DNA of 21,628 nt from Tissierella_B sp964485455 (GCA_964485455.1 CAZAJU010000036.1:1-21628), one strand, 5' to 3'; shown: positions 1-8,954, numbered from the stretch's first letter. Program-made: numbers and translations. The notes: generated by a model from the letters alone, not told the origin.

Positions 1-26
1 TTGATGTTTTCAAAGATGATAATTAA

Positions 27-55
27 TTGACAATATTATTTATCTGATATATACT
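27..55 (+). promoter_or_regulatory. sigma-A promoter upstream of yabR
   Basis: TTGACA (27-32), a 17-base spacer and TATACT (50-55) closely match the vegetative consensus. The transcript would begin near 62 and carry a leader of about 90 bases before the S1-domain gene. Confidence 0.75.
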
Positions 56-152
56 GAATCTAATAAAGAGAATTAGTTCTCAATACAAAGATGTGCAATT
101 GCAAGTCAATTGCTATTAATATTTATATTGTTTAAGGAGGAGTCATTAGTTT

Positions 153-569
153 ATGTCCGTAGTTGTTGGAGAAATAGTTGAGGGTACTGTCACTGGAATT
201 ACCAATTTTGGTGCTTTTATTCAACTGCCTGAAGGAAAAAGTGGACTTGTTCATATCTCTGAAATATCTCATGATTATGTAGAGAAGGTAGCAGATTACT
301 TAAAGAAAGATCAAAAGGTCAAGGTAAAGATATTATCCATTTCAAAAGAAGGAAAGATTAGTTTATCTATAAGACAAGCCAAGCCTAAGTCAAATAAGCC
401 AGCTGATATTGAATGGAATAAGCCAGATGATAAACAAAAGTTTATGTCTTTTGAAGATAAGCTAAACAGCTTTTTAAAGGATAGCAATGAAAAAATGAAT
501 CAGATAAAAACTAGAGACAACAAAAGAAGTAGTGGTATGAAATCTAGAAAAGTAGGAAGTATGGATTAA
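153..569 (+). CDS. yabR: S1 RNA-binding domain protein, YabR-like
   Basis: A 138-residue cytoplasmic protein with one S1 (OB-fold) RNA-binding domain at about residues 5-75, recognisable from the GxVTGITNFGAFIQL strand pair and the GLVHISEIS segment. The second half is Lys/Asp/Asn-rich and probably disordered with a basic end. ATG 153 is preceded by AAGGAGGAG at 134-142. Size and domain fit YabR and the related general stress protein 13 family, and the position directly before spoIIE matches yabR in Bacillus and Clostridia, where it lies downstream of divIC. Such proteins bind RNA or ribosomes, but a precise job is not established. It has its own promoter and a strong terminator, so it looks like a single-gene unit here. 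Confidence 0.85.
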   Translation: MSVVVGEIVEGTVTGITNFGAFIQLPEGKSGLVHISEISHDYVEKVADYLKKDQKVKVKILSISKEGKISLSIRQAKPKSNKPADIEWNKPDDKQKFMSFEDKLNSFLKDSNEKMNQIKTRDNKRSSGMKSRKVGSMD

Positions 570-570
570 T

Positions 571-597
571 AAAAAACCGGATATACCGGTTTTTTTT
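571..597 (+). terminator. Rho-independent terminator after yabR
   Basis: AAACCGG (574-580) pairs with CCGGTTT (586-592) around a 5-base loop, with an A run before and eight T after. It begins directly after the yabR stop codon. Confidence 0.9.
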
Positions 598-813
598 ATG
601 TCCATTTAGAAATTTAAACCTGATTGCTCTTATTCAAACAAGTCATTACATAAATCTACATTTAAAGGTAAAAATGTGACCTGAGGATTGGATTCCTTTG
701 ATTTACACATTTCTGGAATTATGCATGCAAAGTTTAACTTTTAGAATTTTAACTTAAGGTTATAGGTGGTTAGCCTTATTTTTGGCTGAAAACTCTTGAT
801 TTTCAAGACCCAT
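598..813. other. intergenic stretch, no gene seen
   Basis: About 215 AT-rich bases between the yabR terminator and the spoIIE promoter. I find no open frame with a ribosome site, no tRNA and no convincing hairpin beyond a weak TTAGCC/GGCTGA pairing near 770-787. Confidence 0.5.
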
Positions 814-847
814 ATTGACAAATTTTATTTTTAGATTTTGGTAATAT
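814..847 (+). promoter_or_regulatory. Spo0A-type spoIIE promoter with 21-bp spacer
   Basis: TTGACA (815-820) and TAATAT (842-847) are separated by exactly 21 bases, too far for ordinary sigma-A recognition. The -35 lies inside ATTGACAAA (814-822), which matches the 0A box in its reverse orientation (TTYGACAAA) at 8 of 9 positions. B. subtilis spoIIE is known to use a sigma-A promoter with a 21-bp spacer that needs phosphorylated Spo0A. The same arrangement here supports early-sporulation control. The expected transcript start near 854 leaves only a short leader. Confidence 0.75.
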
Positions 848-876
848 GAGGACAAGAAAACAAAGGAGTGAGTACA

Positions 877-3207
877 TTGGCTAAAATGGAATCTGTTTTA
901 TCTAAGAGTAAGCTGGATATAAAAATGGATTGGAAGGCTTTTATATGGATTACAGTTAGTTTTTTACTGGGTAGGGTAAGTGTTTTGGACAAGCTATATC
1001 CTTTTGGGATTGCATTTATAGGAGCTTGTTTAATATTTAAGAAGGAAAATAAAGGTATAGTATTTGGCTCTATGCTGGGTACCCTAACCTCCCTAGGAAT
1101 AAAGGGGGTTGCCTACTATTTAAGTGTATTTGCAATCTATAACTTTTTTACTAGATACAAGGACAATAATAAGTATTCTCTTGTAAAGGCATCCTTTATA
1201 GTAGCAGGAATATTTACATTTATTAAATTAGTAGCATTGACCTTTGGAAATACCTTGTTAATTTATGACATGATCCTACTAATATTTGAGGGAATTCTAG
1301 TGTTTACTATGACCTATGTATTTTCATTTAGTATGCCAATTGAGGATTTAGGAAGTAAGGATATCACAAATGAAAAGATGATTTGCAGTTTTGTTACTAT
1401 GGCACTTGTGCTTTCGGGAATTAACAACCTTAGTATATTTGGTGCATCCGTAAAGAATATTATTAGTATTTTGGCTATTCTCTTAATAAGTTTTAACCAG
1501 GGTGTCTATGCGGGAGGTATGACGGGAATTCTACTAGGGATGATAGCTTACATATCCAATGTAGAAATGCCATTTATAATAGCGATACTAGGTGTAGGTG
1601 GACTCCTTTCAGGTCTTTTTAGGGACCTAGGCAAGAGTGGCTCCATAATAGGGTTTATTTTAGGAAATGGAATAATAAGCTTTTATGTTAACGGCTTAGG
1701 TACAAGCTTTTTAGCTTATAAGGAATTATTGATTTCTTCAGTGGTTTTTTTGCTAATTTATACTAGACTAGAAGGATATATTACCACTATATTTAAGCCT
1801 GAGTCTAAAGTAAGAAAGAATTTTGAAAACAGAAGGTTTGAGCTTATTGGAAAAAGATTTAGAGATATGTCTGGACTCCTAGATTCACTAGCTTCTACCT
1901 TTAATAGTACAGTTGAAGATGATGATGTATTTTCAAGCTATGGGGTTTATACAATAGTGGATGACATAATTGCTGAAAAGTGTAGTGCTTGCTTATTGCA
2001 TGATGACTGTTGGAAAAAAAGCTATTATACTACTTATTATTCAATATTTACAGCATTAGGAGTTATGGAAAGTGATGTAGAGAACAAGGAAAGTAAAATC
2101 AAGGATATATTGGACTTTTGTGCAAATGATGAAGACCTTGGAATCTATGTAGATAAGGCTTATTCAAAATATCAAGAAAAAAAGGTGTTTAATGATAGAT
2201 TAAAGGAACAAAGACAGGTTCTTATTGAACAGTTAGAGGGTCTTAGTAGAACTATTAAGAGCATGGACGTAGATATATATAGCAATTCAACATTTAATGA
2301 AGAGCTAGAGGGATTACTTGAGAAGGAAATTAAAAATAAAAGAATTGATATAAAGGACGTTGTGGTAGCTCAAGTAAAAGAGAATGATGTTGAGATATAT
2401 TTAGAATTTTCTACTAAAAATACCGTTGATCGAGTTGAAAAAATTACAAGAATAGTCTCTCAAGCTTTAGGATATCCAATCACAACTGATTATACAATTG
2501 GATTGTTGGAAAACACAAACACCTTAAGACTAATTAGAACCAATAGATTTAGCTCCTTAACAAGGGCAGCTGTTTTGCCAAATCATGAAAATGGTATTTC
2601 TGGAGATAATTTTACATTTGGAGAGGTTCAATCTACTTCCTTTGTAGCTATCAGTGATGGAATGGGAACGGGAAAGAGAGCGAGCACTCAAAGTGCTAAA
2701 GCAATAGAGATTCTAGAGAAGATGATGGAATTGAATATGGATAAGGAAATGACCATAAAGACCATCAATGATATCCTAAGAACCAGCACATCATTTGAGT
2801 TATTTACTACAATGGATTTATCTTTTATAGATCTTTATAAAGGAAAGCTTCATTCTATAAAGTCAGGCGCATCTCCTACATTTATTAAGGGTAGAGAAGG
2901 AGTGAGAATGATAAATTCCCAATCGCTACCTATTGGTCTTTTAAAAGATATCGATTTTAACCTATATGATGAGAGCATAGAGGATGGGGATATTATTGTT
3001 ATGATGTCTGATGGGGTTTTAGAGTCTAATCAAGAGAAAAACCATAACCCTGAAAGTTGGATGAAAGGTGTTATTGAGGGATTAAAATCACAGAATCCAC
3101 AGGCAATAGCAGATGAAATACTTCAAATTGCTAGAATAGCAAGTAATAATGAAATAATAGATGATATGACTGTTGTAGTAACAAAAGTTTGGAGGAATGT
3201 AAATTAA
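877..3207 (+). CDS. spoIIE: Stage II sporulation protein E, PP2C phosphatase
   Basis: SpoIIE is the membrane-bound serine phosphatase of the sporulation septum. It dephosphorylates SpoIIAA so that sigma-F becomes active in the forespore. Residues about 20-305 form a polytopic membrane domain of many hydrophobic segments. A central part carries a short Cys cluster (CSACLLHDDC, near residues 364-373), also found in the family. The last ~200 residues are the PP2C domain, with metal-binding acidic motifs SGDN (~575), SDGMG (~592), MSDGV (~710) and DDMTVVV (~763). I chose TTG 877 (776 residues): the ribosome site AAAGGAGTGA (862-871) lies 5 bases upstream, whereas the in-frame GTG 868 overlaps it. 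The gene is monocistronic, between a Spo0A-type promoter and a 14-bp terminator. Confidence 0.96.
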   Translation: MAKMESVLSKSKLDIKMDWKAFIWITVSFLLGRVSVLDKLYPFGIAFIGACLIFKKENKGIVFGSMLGTLTSLGIKGVAYYLSVFAIYNFFTRYKDNNKYSLVKASFIVAGIFTFIKLVALTFGNTLLIYDMILLIFEGILVFTMTYVFSFSMPIEDLGSKDITNEKMICSFVTMALVLSGINNLSIFGASVKNIISILAILLISFNQGVYAGGMTGILLGMIAYISNVEMPFIIAILGVGGLLSGLFRDLGKSGSIIGFILGNGIISFYVNGLGTSFLAYKELLISSVVFLLIYTRLEGYITTIFKPESKVRKNFENRRFELIGKRFRDMSGLLDSLASTFNSTVEDDDVFSSYGVYTIVDDIIAEKCSACLLHDDCWKKSYYTTYYSIFTALGVMESDVENKESKIKDILDFCANDEDLGIYVDKAYSKYQEKKVFNDRLKEQRQVLIEQLEGLSRTIKSMDVDIYSNSTFNEELEGLLEKEIKNKRIDIKDVVVAQVKENDVEIYLEFSTKNTVDRVEKITRIVSQALGYPITTDYTIGLLENTNTLRLIRTNRFSSLTRAAVLPNHENGISGDNFTFGEVQSTSFVAISDGMGTGKRASTQSAKAIEILEKMMELNMDKEMTIKTINDILRTSTSFELFTTMDLSFIDLYKGKLHSIKSGASPTFIKGREGVRMINSQSLPIGLLKDIDFNLYDESIEDGDIIVMMSDGVLESNQEKNHNPESWMKGVIEGLKSQNPQAIADEILQIARIASNNEIIDDMTVVVTKVWRNVN

Positions 3208-3240
3208 AATAGGGGAGACTTTAGGTCTCCCCTATTTTAG
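3206..3240 (+). terminator. Terminator after spoIIE
   Basis: A perfect 14-bp stem, 3206-3219 with 3225-3238, around a 5-base loop; the right arm ends in TATTTT. It starts inside the spoIIE stop codon. The symmetric A/T ends could also let it work on the opposite strand. Confidence 0.85.
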
Positions 3241-3242
3241 GT

Positions 3243-3280
3243 AAAAGCCGGTTGGCTTTTGTATGTTTTTGGGGTATATT
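3243..3280 (+). promoter_or_regulatory. possible tilS promoter with small hairpin
   Basis: AAAAGCC (3243-3249) pairs with GGCTTTT (3254-3260), a small second hairpin. Overlapping it, TTGGCT (3252-3257) and TATATT (3275-3280) are 17 bases apart and could be a sigma-A promoter for tilS. The -35 is weak and the leader would be very short, so this is tentative. Confidence 0.35.
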
Positions 3281-3297
3281 AATATTTAGGTGATGGG

Positions 3298-4677
3298 ATG
3301 ATTAATAAGGTTTTAAACAATATCAAGGAATATAATCTTATATCTGAAATGGATAATATTGTAGTTGGAGTTTCAGGAGGGCCTGATTCAATGGCTCTAC
3401 TATATCTTTTGCTGGAATTAAGAAAGGGTCTTCAGTTCAATATTGTTGTTTGCCATGTAAATCATGGGGTAAGAGGAACGGATGCATTATCTGACCGTAT
3501 TTTTGTTGAGCAAAAGGCTAAAGAGCTAGGTGTTTGCTTTCACTATAGAGATGTTGATATGGAAGCTTATGCTAGGGAAAATAGGATTACTGACGAAGAA
3601 GCAGGTCGGGAGTTAAGATATGGATTCTTTAGAGAGATTCTAGAATCAATTGGCGGAGGTAAAATAGCAGTTGCTCATAATATGAATGACCAGGGTGAAA
3701 CACTTCTTATGAGGATAATGAGAGGAACTGGTTTAGACGGTTTAAGAGGTATGGATTTTTTATATGGTGATATTATAAGGCCTCTTCTAAATATATCTCG
3801 TGAGGAGATAGAAGAATATATTTATTCTGAAGGAATAGAAACGGTTTTGGATAAAACAAATCTTCTTCCAATTTACAATAGGAATAAAGTAAGGCTTGAG
3901 CTACTTCCTTATATTAAAGATAATTTCAATCCGAATATCATAGATACATTATGGAGGCTATCTCGTACGGCAAATTTGGATGCTACATATCTTCAAGAAA
4001 TTGCAGAAAAAAAGTATAAATTAGTAGTGAAAAAAGAGCTAGGAAATAGTATAATTCTAGATAGTTTCTTATTTAACAAGGAAGACAAGTGTATACGATT
4101 AAGAATCTTAAGGAAAGCAGTTCGTAAACTTAAGGGTAATTTGCAGGGCATAGCTGAAGTCCATATTGATTCACTCGATGAGCTATTTATGAGAGAAGAT
4201 ACTGGTAAACTGTGCCAACTGCCTGATGGATTAATAGGAAGGGTATCATATGGAGATTTATACTTGGAAATAAATGAATTAGAATCAAATGAATATGTGC
4301 ATTATATTCATGAAGGTGAGAATTTGTTTGATTCACTGGGTATACATATTAATGTAACTGTTGTGGAGGGGAATAATATTGTATCTGGTAAAGGAATAAG
4401 GTCCTTTGATATTGACTCCATTAAAGGCAATTTAAGAATAAGAAATAGAAAAAAGGGTGATAGGTTTAAGCCCTATGGGCTTGAAGGCACGAAAAAGGTA
4501 AAAGATTATTTTATAGACAATAAGGTGGATAAGAATTTGAGGGATAGGATTCCTCTCTTAGTAGATGATGAAAATATTCTTTGGATTATGGGCTATGCCA
4601 CTAGTGAAATCCATAAAGTTACCCATAAGACTAAAAAGATGTTGGTTGTTGAATACAAATATTTAGGAGGATTATAA
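3298..4677 (+). CDS. tilS: tRNA(Ile)-lysidine synthetase
   Basis: TilS attaches lysine to C34 of the minor tRNA-Ile (CAU anticodon) using ATP, so that AUA codons are read as isoleucine; it is normally essential. The PP-loop ATP-pyrophosphatase motif SGGPDS is at residues 26-31 and CHVNHGVRG at 52-60. The HNMNDQGET stretch near 126-134 matches the family's conserved tRNA-site region. The C-terminal substrate-binding domain carries RNRKKGDRFKPYG near residue 384. The length of 459 residues is normal for Firmicutes. ATG 3298 follows AGGTGATGG. The hpt start codon directly follows the stop, and the hpt ribosome site lies inside the tilS end, so the two are translationally coupled. The tilS-hpt-ftsH order matches Bacillus. 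Confidence 0.95.
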   Translation: MINKVLNNIKEYNLISEMDNIVVGVSGGPDSMALLYLLLELRKGLQFNIVVCHVNHGVRGTDALSDRIFVEQKAKELGVCFHYRDVDMEAYARENRITDEEAGRELRYGFFREILESIGGGKIAVAHNMNDQGETLLMRIMRGTGLDGLRGMDFLYGDIIRPLLNISREEIEEYIYSEGIETVLDKTNLLPIYNRNKVRLELLPYIKDNFNPNIIDTLWRLSRTANLDATYLQEIAEKKYKLVVKKELGNSIILDSFLFNKEDKCIRLRILRKAVRKLKGNLQGIAEVHIDSLDELFMREDTGKLCQLPDGLIGRVSYGDLYLEINELESNEYVHYIHEGENLFDSLGIHINVTVVEGNNIVSGKGIRSFDIDSIKGNLRIRNRKKGDRFKPYGLEGTKKVKDYFIDNKVDKNLRDRIPLLVDDENILWIMGYATSEIHKVTHKTKKMLVVEYKYLGGL

Positions 4678-5217
4678 ATGGAGAATTTTGTAAAAGAGGT
4701 TTTGGTCAGTGAAGAAGCAATAGCAGGAAGGGTTAAGGAGCTTGGTGAAGCAATAACAAAGGATTATGAAAATAAGGACTTGGTTGTTATAGGGATTTTA
4801 AAGGGAGCAGTTCTATTTATGGCTGACTTAGTTAAAAATATTAAACTTCCTATTACCATAGATTTTATGGCGGTTTCTAGCTATGGGAAATCAACAATCT
4901 CCACTGGAGAAGTAAGAATCGTAAAGGACCTTGATTTTAGTGTAGAAGGCAAGGATGTTCTTATTGTAGAGGATATTATAGATACTGGACTTACACTTAA
5001 TTACTTAACTGAGATACTAAAAAAGAGGGGAGCAAGTAGTGTGAAAATCTGCACCCTTTTAGATAAGCCTGAAAGAAGAAGTGTTGAGGTTGATGTTGAT
5101 TATAAAGGTTTTGAAATACCAGATGAGTTTGTAGTGGGATATGGTCTAGATTATGCAGAACATTACAGAAACCTACCTTATGTTGGAGCCTTAAAGGAAG
5201 AAGTATATAGAAGTTAA
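4678..5217 (+). CDS. hpt: Hypoxanthine(-guanine) phosphoribosyltransferase
   Basis: This soluble purine-salvage enzyme transfers phosphoribose from PRPP to hypoxanthine or guanine, giving IMP or GMP. The 13-residue PRPP-binding motif VLIVEDIIDTGLT is at residues 94-106, with its two acidic residues E98 and D99 and the D102-T103 pair. The pyrophosphate loop LKG is at 41-43. The segment DKPERR (129-134) and the C-terminal YGLDYAEHYRNLPYVG are typical of bacterial HPRT, and 179 residues is the usual length. The gene starts on the base after the tilS stop, using AGGAGG inside tilS. In Bacillus, Hpt and TilS are encoded together and are also linked to ftsH control. Confidence 0.96.
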   Translation: MENFVKEVLVSEEAIAGRVKELGEAITKDYENKDLVVIGILKGAVLFMADLVKNIKLPITIDFMAVSSYGKSTISTGEVRIVKDLDFSVEGKDVLIVEDIIDTGLTLNYLTEILKKRGASSVKICTLLDKPERRSVEVDVDYKGFEIPDEFVVGYGLDYAEHYRNLPYVGALKEEVYRS

Positions 5218-5246
5218 TTGATTAGAAAAATTAGGTATGTTATAAT
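5218..5246 (+). promoter_or_regulatory. Extended -10 promoter for ftsH
   Basis: TTGATT (5218-5223), a 17-base spacer and a perfect TATAAT (5241-5246), preceded by TG at 5238-5239 (extended -10). The -35 begins on the first base after the hpt stop. This gives ftsH its own strong promoter besides any read-through from tilS-hpt. Confidence 0.85.
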
Positions 5247-5284
5247 TAGACAATATATCTAGCATAAAGGAGGGAATGTAAGGT

Positions 5285-7102
5285 TTGAAACGTTTTTTTA
5301 AGGGCATAAGTGTTTACCTCTTAATAGTTTTGTTAATCATGTTTGGAGTCAGCATGTTTGGAACTGAAGTAAATACTGTTAAGGAAATGGATGTAACAGA
5401 ATTAATAAAGAATATACGCGATGGCAATGTAGTAAGTGCTGTCATGAATGGAAATGTATTAAAGGGTAGATTGGATGATGAAACTGAATTCACCACAGTT
5501 ATACCAGGAATTATTGAAGATCACGTATACCCAGATTATCTTCAGGAATTAGTGGAATCAGGTCAGCTTCAGTTAGGAGGAGAACTACCTCCAACTACAC
5601 CTTGGTATATTGACTTACTGCCTACATTGTTGATTATTTTAGTATTTGGAGTATTCTGGTTTGTATTTATGCAACAGTCCCAAGGTGGTGGCGGAGGAAG
5701 AGTTATGTCCTTCGGCAAGAGTCGAGCTAAGATGGTTAAAGAAGAGGATGGAAAGTTAGTTAAATTTGCAGATGTAGCTGGCCTTGAAGAAGAAAAGGAA
5801 GAGCTTATGGAGATTGTTGACTTTCTAAAGAATCCTAGAAAATATATTGAAATCGGCGCAAGAATCCCTACAGGAGTACTGCTTGTAGGTCCTCCGGGAA
5901 CTGGTAAAACCTACTTGAGTAAAGCAGTAGCTGGTGAAGCTGGAGTTCCTTTTTTCACTATTTCAGGTTCTGATTTTGTGGAGATGTTTGTTGGTGTAGG
6001 AGCAAGTCGTGTAAGGGATTTGTTTGAACAAGCTAAGAAGAATTCACCATGTATAGTATTTATAGATGAAATAGATGCGGTTGGACGTAGAAGAGGAGCA
6101 GGCTTAGGTGGAGGTCATGATGAAAGGGAACAGACTTTGAATCAACTTCTAGTTGAGATGGATGGATTCTCAACAAATGAGGGAATCATCGTTATGGCTG
6201 CAACCAATCGAGCAGATATTCTTGATCCAGCACTCTTAAGACCAGGTAGATTTGATAGAACTATTTATGTTGGACTTCCTGATATCAAAGGCAGAGAAGC
6301 TATTCTTAATGTTCATACTAAAAATAAACCTCTTGAAGAGAATGTTGATTTAAAGGTAGTAGCCAAAAGAACCCCCGGATTTACTCCTGCAGATCTTGAG
6401 AATCTTGTAAATGAGGCTGCATTGTTAACAGCTAGATTTAATCTGAAGAAAATTCCTATGAATTTAATAGAGGAAGCATCAATAAAGGTTCAAGCTGGTC
6501 CTGAAAAGAAGAGTAAGGTAGTAAGCGATAAGGAAAGAAGGCTGACTGCATACCATGAGGCTGGTCATGCATTAACTGGAAGGCTTATCCCTGGCTCTGA
6601 CCCTGTTCATATGGTAACTATTATTCCTAGGGGAATGGCTGGTGGTTTTACGGCCTATATTCCAGATGAAGATAGAAGCTTTGTAACTAAGAGACAAATG
6701 GAGGATAAATTAGTTACTCTTCTTGGTGGAAGAGTTGCTGAGGCTCTAATACTGGATGATATAAGTACCGGTGCACAAAATGATATCGAAAGAGCTACAA
6801 GGATTGCTAGATCTATGGTAACCCACTATGGAATGAATGAAAAGCTAGGACCTATGACTTATGGTACTGATGAGGAAGAGGTATTCGTAGGAAGAGACTT
6901 TGGTAGAACTAGAAATTATTCAGAAGAAGTTGCAGCATCAATAGATCGCGAGATGAGAAATATGATAGATATAGCATACCAAAGAGCAGAAAAATTAATA
7001 AGTGAGAACTTGGAATCACTTCATAGAATTGCAAATGCACTTTTAGAGAAGGAAACTATAGATGCTAAGGAATTTGAAAGATTATTTCTTGGCGAAGAAT
7101 AA
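5285..7102 (+). CDS. ftsH: ATP-dependent zinc metalloprotease FtsH
   Basis: FtsH is a hexameric membrane AAA+ protease that pulls out and degrades misfolded membrane proteins and selected regulators; it also supports sporulation in Bacillus. Membrane segments lie at about 6-24 and 109-129, with a small extracytoplasmic domain between them. In the AAA module, Walker A GPPGTGKT is at 202-209, the pore loop MFVGVG at 234-239, Walker B IVFIDEIDA near 257-264, and the second region of homology, with its arginines, around 308-325. The zinc site HEAGH is at 424-428 and the third ligand is probably D500 in TGAQND. The length of 605 residues is slightly short but complete. TTG 5285 is the start, since AAAGGAGGG (5266-5274) is 10 bases upstream and the nearby ATG is followed at once by a stop. 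Confidence 0.97.
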   Translation: MKRFFKGISVYLLIVLLIMFGVSMFGTEVNTVKEMDVTELIKNIRDGNVVSAVMNGNVLKGRLDDETEFTTVIPGIIEDHVYPDYLQELVESGQLQLGGELPPTTPWYIDLLPTLLIILVFGVFWFVFMQQSQGGGGGRVMSFGKSRAKMVKEEDGKLVKFADVAGLEEEKEELMEIVDFLKNPRKYIEIGARIPTGVLLVGPPGTGKTYLSKAVAGEAGVPFFTISGSDFVEMFVGVGASRVRDLFEQAKKNSPCIVFIDEIDAVGRRRGAGLGGGHDEREQTLNQLLVEMDGFSTNEGIIVMAATNRADILDPALLRPGRFDRTIYVGLPDIKGREAILNVHTKNKPLEENVDLKVVAKRTPGFTPADLENLVNEAALLTARFNLKKIPMNLIEEASIKVQAGPEKKSKVVSDKERRLTAYHEAGHALTGRLIPGSDPVHMVTIIPRGMAGGFTAYIPDEDRSFVTKRQMEDKLVTLLGGRVAEALILDDISTGAQNDIERATRIARSMVTHYGMNEKLGPMTYGTDEEEVFVGRDFGRTRNYSEEVAASIDREMRNMIDIAYQRAEKLISENLESLHRIANALLEKETIDAKEFERLFLGEE

Positions 7103-7108
7103 TATTTG

Positions 7109-7133
7109 AAAGACAGGTTTATCCTGTCTTTTC
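7109..7133 (+). terminator. Terminator after ftsH
   Basis: AAAGACAGG (7109-7117) pairs with CCTGTCTTT (7123-7131) around TTTAT, followed by T-rich sequence. It separates ftsH from the metabolic cassette. Confidence 0.85.
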
Positions 7134-7154
7134 ATTTAGGCATTAAATCCTGTA

Positions 7155-7184
7155 TTGCATTAGGTTATGAACTTCTACTATAAT
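7155..7184 (+). promoter_or_regulatory. Promoter of the methylmalonyl-CoA cassette
   Basis: TTGCAT (7155-7160), an 18-base spacer and a perfect TATAAT (7179-7184). It is the only good promoter I find for the eight-gene run that follows. The leader of about 40 bases is too short for a cobalamin riboswitch. Confidence 0.65.
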
Positions 7185-7233
7185 AAAGTTAGGCACATAA
7201 ATTGGTTGGATAAACCTTGAGGGAGGTTGTATT

Positions 7234-8913
7234 ATGTTTGATGATAAAAAGTTAAATGGCATAAAATCTTCTTTTGATGATTGGGAAAATAACAATTTGA
7301 ATAAAGCAATAAATAAGTTTCCAGAAAGAAAGGAAAAGTTTACTACAACATCAGATATTGAGGTTAAAAGACTCTATACACCTTTAGATATTAGAGAGAT
7401 GAATTATGAAGAGAACCTAGGATTCCCTGGTGAATATCCTTTTACGAGAGGAGTTCAACCTACAATGTACAGGGGCCGTCTTTGGACCATGAGACAATAT
7501 GCAGGCTTTGGAAATGCTGAAGAATCTAATCAAAGGTATAAGTATTTGCTAGAGCAAGGTCAGACTGGATTATCTATTGCATTTGACCTTCCAACTCAAA
7601 TAGGTTATGATTCAGATGATAGTTTGTCTGAAGGTGAAGTGGGAAAAGTTGGTGTTGCCATAGATTCGTTAAAAGATATGGAAATTCTCTTCGATGGTAT
7701 TCCTCTTGAAAAGGTTAGTACATCTATGACTATAAATGCGCCTGCCAGTGTTCTATTAGCCATGTATATTGCAGTGGCTGAAAAACAAGGAACTACTCCT
7801 GACAGACTTAGAGGTACTATTCAAAATGATATACTTAAAGAATACATAGCAAGAGGGACCTATATATTTCCTCCTGAGCAATCAATGAGACTTATTACGA
7901 ACATATTTGAATACTGCTCTAAAGAGGTTCCACAGTGGAACACAATAAGCATCAGCGGATATCATATTAGGGAGGCTGGTTCAACTGCAGCACAGGAAGT
8001 GGCCTTTACTTTAGCAGATGGAATATCATATGTTGAAGCTGCTATAAAGGCTGGTTTGGATGTAGATGATTTTGCACCTAGGCTCTCTTTCTTCTTCAAT
8101 TCTCATAACAATCTTTTTGAAGAGATAGCAAAGTTTAGGGCAGCAAGAAGGCTATGGGCTAAGATAATGAAGGAAAGGTTTAATGCAAAGAACCCGAAAT
8201 CAATGCAGCTTAAGTTCCATACTCAAACAGCAGGTTCTACATTGACTGCTCAGCAACCTGATAATAATATTATTAGGGTGACAATTCAGACCCTGGCAGC
8301 AATTCTCGGAGGAACTCAAAGTCTTCATACCAATTCAAGAGATGAGGCATTGGCATTACCAACAGAAGATAGCGTAAGAATAGCCCTTAGGACACAGCAA
8401 ATAGTTGGCTATGAATCAGGTGTAACTGAGACCATAGATCCGCTGGCTGGCTCATATTATATTGAAAGTCTTACAAATAGCTTAGAAGAACAGGCTATAA
8501 AATATATTGAAAGCATAGATGCTTTAGGAGGGGCTCCTAAGGCTATTGAGAGTGGATATATTCAAAAGGAAATTCAGAATGCTGCATATAAGTATCAGAT
8601 GGAAATTGAAGCTAAAGAGCAAATAGTAGTTGGTGTAAATAAGTTTACCGTTAAAGAAGAGGCTAAAAAGGACTTGTTAAGGATTGATCCTCAGGTAGAG
8701 ATAGGGCAGAAGGAGAAGCTTGCTAAATTAAAAGCCGAAAGAGATAATCAGAAGGTAAGTGAAACTCTAAGTATCCTTGAAGAAAAGGCATCTACAGATG
8801 AAAATCTAATGCCTTATATATTAGATGCTGTTAAATCCTATGCTACTTTAGGTGAGATTTGCAATGTTTTAAGAAAAGTATTTGGTGAATATGAGCAGTC
8901 GGTAATTCTATAA
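7234..8913 (+). CDS. mcmA1: Methylmalonyl-CoA mutase, large (catalytic) subunit
   Basis: This is the TIM-barrel subunit of the B12-dependent mutase that interconverts succinyl-CoA and methylmalonyl-CoA. The protein is 559 residues and ends before the cobalamin domain, which is encoded by the next gene: the split form known from archaea and many Clostridia. Key family segments are GFPGEYPFTRG (63-73), TMYRGRLWTMRQYAGFG (77-93), AFDLPTQIGYDSDD (116-129), SGYHIREAGSTAAQE (241-255) and the QTAGSTLTAQQP region (331-342). Tyr79 and Arg219 (in EQSMR) align with the Tyr/Arg pair that marks methylmalonyl-CoA mutase rather than isobutyryl-CoA mutase (Phe/Gln). His244 fits the catalytic histidine. GGGAGG at 7221-7226 precedes ATG 7234. 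Substrate assignment is also supported by the epimerase and decarboxylase genes downstream. Confidence 0.94.
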   Translation: MFDDKKLNGIKSSFDDWENNNLNKAINKFPERKEKFTTTSDIEVKRLYTPLDIREMNYEENLGFPGEYPFTRGVQPTMYRGRLWTMRQYAGFGNAEESNQRYKYLLEQGQTGLSIAFDLPTQIGYDSDDSLSEGEVGKVGVAIDSLKDMEILFDGIPLEKVSTSMTINAPASVLLAMYIAVAEKQGTTPDRLRGTIQNDILKEYIARGTYIFPPEQSMRLITNIFEYCSKEVPQWNTISISGYHIREAGSTAAQEVAFTLADGISYVEAAIKAGLDVDDFAPRLSFFFNSHNNLFEEIAKFRAARRLWAKIMKERFNAKNPKSMQLKFHTQTAGSTLTAQQPDNNIIRVTIQTLAAILGGTQSLHTNSRDEALALPTEDSVRIALRTQQIVGYESGVTETIDPLAGSYYIESLTNSLEEQAIKYIESIDALGGAPKAIESGYIQKEIQNAAYKYQMEIEAKEQIVVGVNKFTVKEEAKKDLLRIDPQVEIGQKEKLAKLKAERDNQKVSETLSILEEKASTDENLMPYILDAVKSYATLGEICNVLRKVFGEYEQSVIL

Positions 8914-8954
8914 TTTCATGTATTTGAGCTATATATAGATAGGAGGAAAAATAT

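Noticed and set aside
95..113. GCAATTG/CAATTGC hairpin in the yabR leader
   Set aside because: A 7-bp AT-rich stem around 5 bases is common by chance in such sequence; no link to the ribosome site or a T run.
868..876. GTG 868 as start of spoIIE
   Set aside because: It overlaps the ribosome site AAAGGAG itself; TTG 877 has the correct spacing.
5314..5496. Minus-strand open frame within ftsH
   Set aside because: No ribosome site, atypical protein, and it lies fully inside a certain gene. The same holds for the other minus-strand frames (9339-9758, 10690-10971, 11347-11595, 11934-12425, 14493-14708, 15408-15662, 17579-17929, 19435-19749, 20135-20431).
7140..7233. Cobalamin riboswitch before the B12-dependent mutase
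   Set aside because: The space between terminator and gene is under 100 bases and holds the promoter. No B12-box is visible.
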